DNA of 64,000 nt from Streptomyces cellostaticus (GTDB taxonomy: Bacteria > Actinomycetota > Actinomycetes > Streptomycetales > Streptomycetaceae), in the NCBI RefSeq assembly GCF_001513965.1, contig NZ_KQ948023.1, positions 124,001 to 188,000 of the forward strand. The letters run 5' to 3'. Position numbers and translations under genes: made by a program. The notes below the pieces were generated by a model that worked only from the letters and a program-made list of their open reading frames with translations, was not told the origin of the DNA and did not search any database. Each line of letters starts with the position of its first letter. Position 1 is the first letter of the stretch. Positions 25,438 to 33,195 of this stretch are shown here, one piece after another.

Positions 25438-26916
25438 GTGAGTATTTCCGAGCCCTTGGACGATCCGTGGGCGGACAGCGGGCCCAGCGATCGTCTGCCG
25501 GCCTCCCGTCGGCGGGGTGACGGCGGCCGGGGCCGTGACGAGCAGCACGACCGGGGCCGGGAGAACGGCGGCTGGGACGACGCAGGCTCCTCCTTCGAGC
25601 GGGTGCCGCCGCAGGACCTGGACGCCGAGCAGTCCGTCCTGGGCGGCATGCTGCTGTCCAAGGACGCCATCGCGGACGTGGTCGAGGTCCTCAAGGGCCA
25701 CGACTTCTACAAGCCCGCGCACGAGACGATCTACCAGGCGATCCTCGACGTCTACGCGAAGGGCGAGCCGGCCGACCCCATCACCATCGCCGCCGAGCTG
25801 ACCAAGCGCGGCGAGATCAACAAGGTCGGCGGCGCGTCGTACCTCCACACCCTCGTCCAGACGGTGCCGACGGCGGCGAACGCCGAGTACTACGCGGAGA
25901 TCGTCCACGAGCGAGCGGTCCTGCGCCGCCTGGTCGAGGCCGGCACCCGCATCACGCAGATGGGATACGCGGCCGACGACGACGTCGACGAGATCGTCAA
26001 CCGCGCCCAGGCCGAGATCTACGCGGTCACCGAGCAGCGCACCAGCGAGGACTATCTGCCGCTCGGCGACATCATGGAGGGCGCCCTCGACGAGATCGAG
26101 GCGATCGGCTCGCGCAGCGGCGAGATGACCGGTGTGCCCACCGGATTCACGGACTTCGACTCGCTGACGAACGGCCTGCACCCGGGCCAGATGATCGTCA
26201 TCGCGGCCCGTCCCGCCATGGGTAAGTCGACGCTCGCGCTGGACTTCGCGCGGGCCGCCTCGATCAAGCACAACCTCCCCAGCGTCATCTTCTCGCTGGA
26301 AATGGGCCGCAACGAGATCGCGATGCGTCTGCTGTCCGCCGAGGCCCGCGTCGCCCTGCACCACATGCGGTCCGGCACGATGACCGACGAGGACTGGACC
26401 CGGCTCGCCCGACGCATGCCGGACGTCTCCGCCGCCCCGCTCTACATCGACGACTCCCCGAACCTGTCGATGATGGAGATCCGGGCCAAGTGCCGGCGCC
26501 TGAAGCAGCGCAACGACCTGAAGCTGGTCGTCATCGACTACCTCCAGCTGATGCAGTCCGGCGGCTCCAAGCGCGCCGAGAGCCGTCAGCAGGAGGTCTC
26601 GGACATGTCCCGTAACCTCAAGCTGCTCGCCAAGGAGCTGGAGGTCCCGGTCATCGCGCTCTCCCAGCTGAACCGTGGTCCCGAACAGCGCACCGACAAG
26701 AAGCCGATGGTCTCCGACCTGCGTGAGTCCGGCTCCATCGAGCAGGACGCGGACATGGTCATCCTGCTGCACCGCGAGGACGCCTACGAGAAGGAGTCCC
26801 CGCGCGCGGGCGAGGCTGACCTGATCGTCGCCAAGCACCGAAACGGCCCCACGGCGACGATCACGGTGGCCTTCCAGGGCCACTACTCCCGCTTCGTGGA
26901 CATGGCGCAGACCTGA
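25438..26916 (+). CDS. dnaB: Replicative DNA helicase
   Basis: Hexameric 5'-3' replicative helicase of 492 residues. A hydrophilic actinobacterial N-terminal extension (~60 residues, Arg/Gly/Asp-rich) precedes the collar domain (starting PPQDLDAEQSVLGGMLL) and the RecA-like motor, with Walker A ARPAMGKSTLALDF, Walker B LKLVVIDYLQLM and the arginine region SDLRESGSIEQDAD. No intein interrupts it. The GTG at 25438 has GGGAGGAGG seven bases upstream, and upstream in-frame codons are rejected. The DnaA-box cluster in its leader is a plausible regulator. Confidence 0.97.
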   Translation: MSISEPLDDPWADSGPSDRLPASRRRGDGGRGRDEQHDRGRENGGWDDAGSSFERVPPQDLDAEQSVLGGMLLSKDAIADVVEVLKGHDFYKPAHETIYQAILDVYAKGEPADPITIAAELTKRGEINKVGGASYLHTLVQTVPTAANAEYYAEIVHERAVLRRLVEAGTRITQMGYAADDDVDEIVNRAQAEIYAVTEQRTSEDYLPLGDIMEGALDEIEAIGSRSGEMTGVPTGFTDFDSLTNGLHPGQMIVIAARPAMGKSTLALDFARAASIKHNLPSVIFSLEMGRNEIAMRLLSAEARVALHHMRSGTMTDEDWTRLARRMPDVSAAPLYIDDSPNLSMMEIRAKCRRLKQRNDLKLVVIDYLQLMQSGGSKRAESRQQEVSDMSRNLKLLAKELEVPVIALSQLNRGPEQRTDKKPMVSDLRESGSIEQDADMVILLHREDAYEKESPRAGEADLIVAKHRNGPTATITVAFQGHYSRFVDMAQT

Positions 26917-26980
26917 CCCGGCCGGCCACCGCCGGGGAAATGAACTCGACGCATGGCGTCCCAGCGGATGGACTGGCCTC

Positions 26981-28369
26981 ATGACGACATCTCAGGAAGA
27001 GCTGCTCCCGGGGACTCGGCGCGCGTTGTTGCACCGGATCGCTGTCGCGCAGGCCGAAGGGCGGGCGCCGTCGCTGGTCGCTGCGGTCGTGCGGGGAGGG
27101 CGGACGGTCTGGCACGGCGCCCGGAGTTCGGTGGACGGACATGCTCCGGACGAAAATGTGCAGTACCGGATCGGGTCGATCACCAAGACGTTCACCGCCG
27201 TACTGGTGCTGCGGCTGCGTGACGAGGGCATGCTCGATCTCGGTGATCCCCTGGAGAAGTATCTGCCGGGCACCGGAGCCGGCGAGGCGACGATCGCCGA
27301 ACTGCTCGCGCACACTGCGGGATTGGCGGCGGAGTCGCCCGGGCCCTGGTGGGAGCGGACCCCGGGCTCGTTGCGCCCCGACCTGAGCGATGTCCTCGGT
27401 GAGCAGCCCCTCCTGCACCCCGTCGGCCGGCGTCACCACTACTCCAATCCGGGCTACACGTTGCTCGGCGCGCTGGTGGAGGAGCTTCGGGGCGCCCCCT
27501 GGGCGGAGGTGCTGCGCAGCGAAGTACTCGAACCGCTCGGCCTCCACCGCACCAGCGTCCAGCCGCAGGCGCCGCACGCCGGTGGCTGGGCCGTGCACCC
27601 CTGGGCCGACACGCTGCTGCCCGAGCCGCTGGAGGATCTCGGGCGGATGGCGCCCGCCGGTCAGTTGTGGTCCACGACCGGGGACCTCGCGCGGTTCGCC
27701 GTCTTCCTGGCCGGGGGAGACGACCGGGTGCTGAGCGCGGAATCGGTGCGTGAGATGCGGACACCGGCTGCGCCCGCCGAGATCGCGGACGTGTTGGACG
27801 GGGCCACCTACGGGCTCGGCATGCAGATTCAGCACCGTGACGGCAGGCTCCTCGCCGGGCACTCCGGCTCGCTTCCGGGCTTCCTCGCGAACCTCACCAT
27901 CAGCGTGGAGGACGATGTGGCGGCGGTGGTGTTGGCCAACTGCACCAGTGGTCCGCTGCTGGGAGCGGTGGGCGCTGACCTGGTTCGTATCGTCGCCGAG
28001 GCGGAACCGCGCATCCCCGAGCCGTGGCGGCCGCTGCGTGAAGTGGATCCAGCGGTACTGGAGTTGGCCGGGCAGTGGTACTGGGGGACCCATGCCTTCG
28101 TCTTGCGGGTGACGGCCGACGGGCTCCTCGCCCTGGGACCGCTGACCGGTGGCGGACGCCGGGCCCGCTTCCGCTCGAACGGAGACGGGACGTGGACGGG
28201 CCTGGAGGGCTACTTCGCCGGCGAGCTGCTTCGCCCCGTACGCCGCCCGGACGGGTCCGTGAGCCATCTCGACCTCGGGTCGTTCGTGTTCACCCGGCAG
28301 CCGTACGAGGAGGGGGCCGGGGTGCCCGGCGGCGTGGACCCGGAGGGCTGGCGAGGGATCGCGGACTAG
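26981..28369 (+). CDS. Serine hydrolase, class C beta-lactamase/PBP-like
   Basis: A 462-residue enzyme of the beta-lactamase-related serine hydrolase family. SxxK appears as SITK (IGSITKTFTAVL, ~67), YxN as YSN (RHHYSNPGYTLLG) and the third motif as HSG (LAGHSGSLPGF). An additional C-terminal lipocalin-like region (~350-450) is typical of esterase or D-aminopeptidase-like members. No signal peptide is evident, so it probably acts in the cytoplasm. It starts 64 bases after dnaB on the same strand, and its substrate is unknown. Confidence 0.85.
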   Translation: MTTSQEELLPGTRRALLHRIAVAQAEGRAPSLVAAVVRGGRTVWHGARSSVDGHAPDENVQYRIGSITKTFTAVLVLRLRDEGMLDLGDPLEKYLPGTGAGEATIAELLAHTAGLAAESPGPWWERTPGSLRPDLSDVLGEQPLLHPVGRRHHYSNPGYTLLGALVEELRGAPWAEVLRSEVLEPLGLHRTSVQPQAPHAGGWAVHPWADTLLPEPLEDLGRMAPAGQLWSTTGDLARFAVFLAGGDDRVLSAESVREMRTPAAPAEIADVLDGATYGLGMQIQHRDGRLLAGHSGSLPGFLANLTISVEDDVAAVVLANCTSGPLLGAVGADLVRIVAEAEPRIPEPWRPLREVDPAVLELAGQWYWGTHAFVLRVTADGLLALGPLTGGGRRARFRSNGDGTWTGLEGYFAGELLRPVRRPDGSVSHLDLGSFVFTRQPYEEGAGVPGGVDPEGWRGIAD

Positions 28370-28381
28370 TCGGCTCGCTGG

Positions 28382-28413
28382 GGGGCGGGTGTTTCACGTG
28401 AAACACCCGCCCC
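28382..28413. terminator. parS: 32-bp perfect palindrome with parS at its core (28390-28405)
   Basis: The exact parS 16-mer is extended by eight matching bases on each side (GGGGCGGG/CCCGCCCC). It sits between the convergent serine hydrolase and GNAT genes, only 12 and 7 bases from their stops, where a bidirectional terminator is expected. It is the second of three such parS-centred hairpins in the window. Confidence 0.82.
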
Positions 28414-28420
28414 GACTCCT

Positions 28421-28873
28421 TCAGAGCTGAAGCTTGAAACCCACATGCGAGGCGGTGAAGCCGAGCCGCTCGTAGAAACGGTGGGCGTCCGTGCGGCTGC
28501 TGTCGGAGGTCAGCTGCACCAACTGGCAGTCCTGGCGCCGGGATTCCTCGGTTGCCCACTCGATGAGCTGTGTGCCCAGGCCGCTGCCGCGCTCGTCGGC
28601 GTGGACACGAACGCCTTCGATGATCGAGCGGGTCGCTCCCCTGCGGGAGAGCCCGGGGATGATCGTGAGCTGGAGGGTGCCGGTCACCCGGCCTTCGTGG
28701 ACAGCGACCACGAGTTGCTGGTTCGGGTCCGCGTTCAGCCGCTCCAGCGCTGCCAGGTACGGCGTCAGGTCGTCGGGTGACTCGCGTTGGGCGCCCAGCG
28801 GATCGTCGGCAAGCATGGCGATGATTGCCGGCAGGTCGTCCGCGGTCGCACGTCGTATCTCAAGATCTCCCAT
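28421..28873 (-). CDS. GNAT family N-acetyltransferase
   Basis: A 150-residue single-domain acetyltransferase. The acetyl-CoA-binding motif A appears as VHADERGSGLGTQLIEWA (about residues 91-108), followed by HRFYERLGF, the usual C-terminal motif B. The substrate is unknown. It is convergent with the serine hydrolase and separated from it by a parS-centred palindrome. The MarR gene upstream on the same strand is only nine bases away, so the two may be co-transcribed. Confidence 0.88.
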   Translation of the reverse strand: MGDLEIRRATADDLPAIIAMLADDPLGAQRESPDDLTPYLAALERLNADPNQQLVVAVHEGRVTGTLQLTIIPGLSRRGATRSIIEGVRVHADERGSGLGTQLIEWATEESRRQDCQLVQLTSDSSRTDAHRFYERLGFTASHVGFKLQL

Positions 28874-28882
28874 GTCCGCACC

Positions 28883-29341
28883 CTATGCGGGCACGTTCAG
28901 GGACTCGACGACCCGCACCAGCGGGGCCAGTTCGGGATTCCTGGCGGCCCCGTCGAGAGCCTCACGCAGGGCGGCGTCATTGGTGGGCCGCGCCTCCTCC
29001 AGCAGTCGCAGACCCGCCTCGGTGACGTTGGTGTAGATGCCGCGACGGTCGGTGGGGCACAGGTAGCGCTCCAGCAGTCCGCGGTCCTCCAGGCGGGTCA
29101 CCAGTCGCGTGGTGGCGCTCTGGCTGAGCACGACCGCGTCGGCGACCTGCTTCATCTGCAGATGGCCGCCCTCCCCGTCGTGCTGCCGGCTGAGCACGTC
29201 GAGCAGGGAGTACTCACGCACGCTCAGGTCGTGCTTGGCCTGCAGCGCACGTTCGATGTGCGCCTCGATCCTCCCGTGCAGCAGGGAGAGGGCGCACCAG
29301 CCCTGGGCGAGGGCGGTGAGCGCGGGGTCCGTCGCTGTCAT
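28883..29341 (-). CDS. MarR-family transcriptional regulator
   Basis: A 152-residue winged-helix regulator with the MarR core: LSVREYSLLDVLSRQ, the recognition-helix region VVLSQSATTRLVTRLEDRGLL, and wing CPTDRRGIYTNVTEAG. The ATG at 29341 has a GGAAGAG site, and a longer frame to 29428 is rejected. It is divergent from an MFS exporter, the classic MarR-efflux arrangement, and probably represses that exporter in response to a small molecule (inference). Confidence 0.9.
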   Translation of the reverse strand: MTATDPALTALAQGWCALSLLHGRIEAHIERALQAKHDLSVREYSLLDVLSRQHDGEGGHLQMKQVADAVVLSQSATTRLVTRLEDRGLLERYLCPTDRRGIYTNVTEAGLRLLEEARPTNDAALREALDGAARNPELAPLVRVVESLNVPA

Positions 29342-29386
29342 TGGCGTTCTCTTCCGTCCCGGAGCGGCTGAATCCAGGGTAGAGCA

Positions 29387-29440
29387 CGTTCGCAATAGTC
29401 CGCGGTTGCGGTTAGCCCGCGTCTGCAATTATTGTGAACG
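29387..29440. promoter_or_regulatory. Possible MarR operator region
   Basis: CGTTCGCAAT (29387-29396) and ATTGTGAACG (29431-29440) form a 10-bp inverted repeat with one mismatch. Within it CAATTATTG (29426-29434) is a short perfect palindrome. It lies in the divergent MarR/MFS promoter gap, and the role is inferred from position and symmetry. Confidence 0.45.
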
Positions 29441-29482
29441 CACGCAAAGCGCTCCTGCAATCGTTTGGGAAGGTGTACCCCC

Positions 29483-30691
29483 ATGCCTCTCGCGCTTCTG
29501 GCTCTCGCGATCGGGGCCTTCGGAATCGGAACGACAGAGTTCGTGATCATGGGCTTGCTGCCCGAGGTGGCGGGCGACTTCGGGGTCTCCATCCCCACAG
29601 CGGGCCTGCTCGTGACCGGATACGCCCTCGGTGTGGTGATCGGCGCCCCGCTGATGACGGTGCTCGGCACCAAGGTCCCGCGCAAGCGCATGCTGATGCT
29701 GCTGATGGGCCTGTTCATCGCCGGAAACCTGCTTTCCGCCGTGGCCCCCGCCTTCGCGATCTTGCTGATCGGGCGGGTGGTCGCCTCCCTGGCCCACGGC
29801 GCCTTCTTCGGCATCGGCTCGGTCGTCGCGGCCGAGCTGGTGGCTCCCGACAAGAAGGCCGGTGCCATCGCCATGATGTTCACCGGCCTGACCGTCGCCA
29901 ACGTCGTCGGCGTCCCGCTGGGCACGCTCATCGGGCAGAACATCGGCTGGCGTGTCACCTTCGGCCTCGTCGCCGCCCTCGGTGTCGTGGGGCTGGCCGG
30001 CATCGCCAAGCTGGTGCCCGAGATGCCCAGGCAGGAGGGCGTGCATCTGCGTCACGAACTGGCCGCCTTCAAGAACGCCCAGGTCCTGCTCGCCATGGCG
30101 ATGACCGTCCTCGGCTTCGGCGGTGTCTTCGCGGCCATCACCTACATCGCCCCGATGATGACCCACGTCGCCGGCTTCGCCGACGGGTCGGTCACCTGGA
30201 TGCTGGTCCTCTTCGGCCTCGGCATGGTCGGCGGCAACCTCATCGGCGGCAAGTTCGCCGACCGCGCGCTGATGCCGATGCTGTACGTCTCCCTGGGCGC
30301 CCTGGCCGTGGTCCTCGCGCTCTTCACGCTCACCGCACACAACAAGATCGCGGCCGCCGTGACCATCGCCCTGATCGGAGCCCTCGGCTTCGCGACCGTC
30401 CCGCCGCTGCAGAAGCGCGTCCTCGACCAGGCGCACGGCGCGCCGACGCTGGCGTCGGCCGTGAACATCGGCGCCTTCAACCTGGGCAACGCCCTCTCCG
30501 CCTGGCTCGGCGGCATCGTGATCGCGGCCGGCTTCGGCTACACGGCCCCCGACTGGGTCGGCGCAAGCCTCGCCGCGGCCGCCCTGCTCCTCGCCGTCCT
30601 CTCGGCCGCCCTGGAGCGCCGCGACAGCGCACGCAGCACGGTGGTGGCCTCCGGAACGCCCGCCGGACAGCCGACCCCCGTCCACCACTGA
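29483..30691 (+). CDS. MFS exporter, DHA1 (AraJ/YdhP-like) type
   Basis: A 402-residue 12-TM transporter. The N-terminus LAIGAFGIGTTEFVIMGLLPEVA is characteristic of the DHA1 sugar-efflux/AraJ-like group, and the TM2-3 loop reads LGTKVPRKRML. The ATG at 29483 has GGAAGG nine bases upstream. It is divergent from MarR and followed by a GlcG/HbpS-like gene, suggesting one regulated efflux or detoxification module. The substrate is unknown. Confidence 0.88.
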   Translation: MPLALLALAIGAFGIGTTEFVIMGLLPEVAGDFGVSIPTAGLLVTGYALGVVIGAPLMTVLGTKVPRKRMLMLLMGLFIAGNLLSAVAPAFAILLIGRVVASLAHGAFFGIGSVVAAELVAPDKKAGAIAMMFTGLTVANVVGVPLGTLIGQNIGWRVTFGLVAALGVVGLAGIAKLVPEMPRQEGVHLRHELAAFKNAQVLLAMAMTVLGFGGVFAAITYIAPMMTHVAGFADGSVTWMLVLFGLGMVGGNLIGGKFADRALMPMLYVSLGALAVVLALFTLTAHNKIAAAVTIALIGALGFATVPPLQKRVLDQAHGAPTLASAVNIGAFNLGNALSAWLGGIVIAAGFGYTAPDWVGASLAAAALLLAVLSAALERRDSARSTVVASGTPAGQPTPVHH

Positions 30692-30726
30692 GCCCGCCCG
30701 GAACAACGCACCAAGGAGAACGCTCC

Positions 30727-31146
30727 ATGAGCACCACCACCATCGCCCCGCTCACCATCGAGGACGCCGAGCTGCTCGTGGCCACGGCCCGGCGCGCGGC
30801 CGAGCAGGCCGGAGTCACCGTCAGCGTCACCGTCCTGGACGCCGGCGGTCACCTGCTCGCGTTTCGCCGGGACGACCGGGCCGTGCTCATCTCCGGCGAG
30901 ACCAGCACCCGTAAGGCCTACACGGCGCTCCAGCTGAACGCGGCCACCACCGACCTGGTCGACGCCGTGCAGCCCGGAGGCCCCTTCCACACGCTGCCCA
31001 CAGCCCTCGACCGACCCCTGCTGTTCATCGCGGGCGGTCTCCCCGTCCATCGGGACGGCCGGCTGATCGGCGCGATCGGGGTCGGCGGCGGTGCGCCGGA
31101 CCAGGACCACGTCTTTGCCACCACGGCCGTCCAGGCGCTCGCCTGA
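30727..31146 (+). CDS. GlcG/HbpS-like (DUF336) protein
   Basis: A 139-residue protein of the GlcG/HbpS family, with the core repeats VTVLDAGGHLLAFRRDD and RLIGAIGVGGGAPDQDH. HbpS in Streptomyces is a secreted haem-binding sensor accessory protein, but no signal peptide is visible here, so this copy is probably cytoplasmic. Function is unknown; small-molecule or haem binding is possible. It lies 35 bases after the MFS gene with an AGGAG site and is probably co-transcribed with it. Confidence 0.82.
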   Translation: MSTTTIAPLTIEDAELLVATARRAAEQAGVTVSVTVLDAGGHLLAFRRDDRAVLISGETSTRKAYTALQLNAATTDLVDAVQPGGPFHTLPTALDRPLLFIAGGLPVHRDGRLIGAIGVGGGAPDQDHVFATTAVQALA

Positions 31147-31172
31147 TCAGACTCCCCGAGCCATGACAACGC

Positions 31173-31205
31173 TGGCCCCCGCCCTGGAGCGGCGGGCCGG
31201 CTTTT
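31173..31205 (+). terminator. Probable terminator after the GlcG-like gene
   Basis: An imperfect GC-rich hairpin (GGCCCCCGCC pairing with GGCGGGCC, two-base bulge) followed by a CTTTTG run, between the convergent GlcG-like and GNAT genes. Confidence 0.5.
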
Positions 31206-31218
31206 GCGTGCGGCCCAC

Positions 31219-32085
31219 TCAGCCCGCGGCCACCGTCAGCGGCGCGAACCGTCGCGTCCAGTCTCCCGGCAGGTCCGTGATGCCGTAGGTCATGACGGCG
31301 TTGAAGGCCACCGATGCGAGTCCCCGCGCCTTCGCCCAGGCGAGCAGCTCCTCGTGGCGTACGTCGATGTCGGTACGCAGCGGGCGGTCCGTGTGGGCCG
31401 CGAGCGAGGTGATGAGGGCCTGGGCCGTCTGCGTGTCCCGGGCGATCAGCGGGCCGACGACGTGGGTGTCCATATTGGGCCAGGCGGCCGTGTAGCCGAT
31501 GATCCGGCCGCCGTCCTCGGCCACGCGCAACTGATCGGCGAAGGCGGGCAGGCGCGTGATGAGGGGAGTGCGGTCGGCGCCGAACACCTCCTCGTCGAGC
31601 CGGAGGATCGAGGGCAGGTCCTCCGCGGTGGCGGCACGGGTCGTCACGCCGCATTCCGGCCCGCCGGGCGTGAAGTGTCCCGTCAGCATCTCCGCCCGCC
31701 CGGTGACCTTGAAGCCCAGCTCTTCGTAGAGCGGGCGCCCGTTGGGGGTGGCGTGCAGGGTCAGCGGTGTGGTGCCCATGGCCGAGACGACATGCCGCAT
31801 CAGGCGGCGTCCGACGCCCTGGCTGGCGTGGCGCTCGGCCACCAGGACCATGCCGATGGCGCCCAGATCCGACCGCTCCCAGGAGCCGTACTCCGTGACG
31901 ACACACGCGGCGACGAGCCCGCCGTCGGGGTCGTCGATGCCGTATCCCTTGCCGGCAGTGAGGAGGAAGCCCCACTTGTGTTCCTCGCGTGGCCACCCCC
32001 GATCTTCGGACAAGTCGGCGCAGGCGGTGAGATCGCGGAGCGTCAGACGGCGGATGGGCAGAGCAGCGAGGGAAGGAGTCGGCAC
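31219..32085 (-). CDS. Tandem-GNAT acetyltransferase
   Basis: About 288 residues with two GNAT domains. The N-terminal one has an acetyl-CoA loop (ERHASQGVGRRLMRHVVSA) and PNGRPLYEELGF. The C-terminal one is degenerate (GRIIGYTAAWPNMDTHVVGP). The GTG at 32085 is used because family similarity begins at LAALPIRRLTLRD. An ATG at 32157 would add 24 residues unusually rich in Cys and has no clear ribosome site. The substrate is unknown. Confidence 0.78.
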   Translation of the reverse strand: MPTPSLAALPIRRLTLRDLTACADLSEDRGWPREEHKWGFLLTAGKGYGIDDPDGGLVAACVVTEYGSWERSDLGAIGMVLVAERHASQGVGRRLMRHVVSAMGTTPLTLHATPNGRPLYEELGFKVTGRAEMLTGHFTPGGPECGVTTRAATAEDLPSILRLDEEVFGADRTPLITRLPAFADQLRVAEDGGRIIGYTAAWPNMDTHVVGPLIARDTQTAQALITSLAAHTDRPLRTDIDVRHEELLAWAKARGLASVAFNAVMTYGITDLPGDWTRRFAPLTVAAG

Positions 32086-32196
32086 GCAGGTCAGGCTGTC
32101 CGACCGGCACCCCTGACGTCCACCTGTTTCGATGCAGACGCAGGTGCTTTTGGCCATGTCGTGGCCTATCCCACAGGCTGCTGACAGAGGCGTGGG

Positions 32197-32212
32197 TGTT
32201 TCACGTGAAACA
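32197..32212. other. parS: parS site
   Basis: Exact TGTTTCACGTGAAACA in the divergent gap between the tandem GNAT gene and the HAD phosphatase, 27 bases before the HAD start codon. Confidence 0.96.
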
Positions 32213-32238
32213 ACGGCAGCCCATTAGCCTCGGGCCCC

Positions 32239-32871
32239 ATGGCGAGACTTCATCTCTTCGACCTTGACGGCACTTTGCTGCACGCCACCACCGCGCCGGT
32301 GGAGATTTCGCGCCAGTTGGGCAGAGAGGCAGAGACGGTGGCGCTGGACCGGGCGATTGCCGAGGGGAGGATCGGTCCGCCGGAGTATGCGACCCAGGTG
32401 TACGACCTATGGGCGGACCTCACCGAGGCGCATGTGAGCGCGGCCTTCGAGGCGGCTCCTTGGCTGGCCCGGATCCGCGAGGTCTGGGCGGAGATCAGAG
32501 GCGCAGGCGACTACTGCGCGGTCGTGTCCCTCTCACCGTCCTTCTTTGTGGAACGCCTCCTCGGCTGGGGTGCTCACGCGGCTCATGGATCGCGCTTCCC
32601 TGCCGTGCCGTTCACCGAGCCCGTCGACCCGGCCGGGGTGCTGAGCGCCGCAGCCAAGGTGACCGTCGCGGACCGGCTCTGCCAGGAGTTCGGGGTGTCC
32701 CGTGCGGACTGTGTCGCATACGGCGATTCGATGTCGGACAAGGATCTGTTTGCTGCCGTACCGGTTTCCGTGGCGGTCAACGCGGATGGCCACCTGTCCG
32801 GGGTTGCCACGCACTCCTACAGGGGGCGGGATCTGTGGGATGCCTATGAATTGGTCAGGACCGTCCAGTAG
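32239..32871 (+). CDS. HAD-superfamily phosphatase (SerB-like)
   Basis: A 210-residue HAD-IB-type hydrolase. Motif I is FDLDGTLL (residues 7-14, nucleophile Asp), motif II is the Ser in VVSLSPSFF, motif III is the Lys in AAKVTVADRL, and motif IV is AYGDSMSDKDLF. It probably dephosphorylates a small metabolite. The substrate is not predictable and phosphoserine is only one option. A parS site lies directly upstream in the leader. Confidence 0.85.
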   Translation: MARLHLFDLDGTLLHATTAPVEISRQLGREAETVALDRAIAEGRIGPPEYATQVYDLWADLTEAHVSAAFEAAPWLARIREVWAEIRGAGDYCAVVSLSPSFFVERLLGWGAHAAHGSRFPAVPFTEPVDPAGVLSAAAKVTVADRLCQEFGVSRADCVAYGDSMSDKDLFAAVPVSVAVNADGHLSGVATHSYRGRDLWDAYELVRTVQ

Positions 32872-33195
32872 TTGAAGGAGTTCACGGTTCGCCCCTTGTT
32901 TGCTTCGTGGGGAAGGAAGGAGGGACTTGTGTGCGTGGCGACGGCCGGTAGGGTCGACTCCGGTTCACGTCCGGGATGGAGTGCACGCATCCCGTGCGGG
33001 CCGAGAGCAGGGCAGTCAGCCTAACGGGACGAAGAGATCGAACACCCGTGTTTCCGGGTATAAGGCCGCGGTATCCGCTCAGAATGGGATGCTGCGGAGA
33101 GAGTGCTACGGCTGGCGCCCGCCGGGGGAAAGCATGCACCTTCCGGGGAGAAGGTGCGCAGACCGACCGAAAGATGTTCGAGGCGAGGGCACACC
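32872..33195. other. 324-base gap upstream of the flavohemoglobin gene
   Basis: No open frame with a ribosome site or recognisable product. It presumably holds the promoter and leader of the flavohemoglobin gene. I found no NsrR-like palindrome, riboswitch core or long hairpin. Confidence 0.45.

Noticed and set aside
32872..33195. Possible riboswitch or small gene before the flavohemoglobin
   Set aside because: No conserved aptamer core, no strong hairpin and no open frame with a ribosome site could be found.
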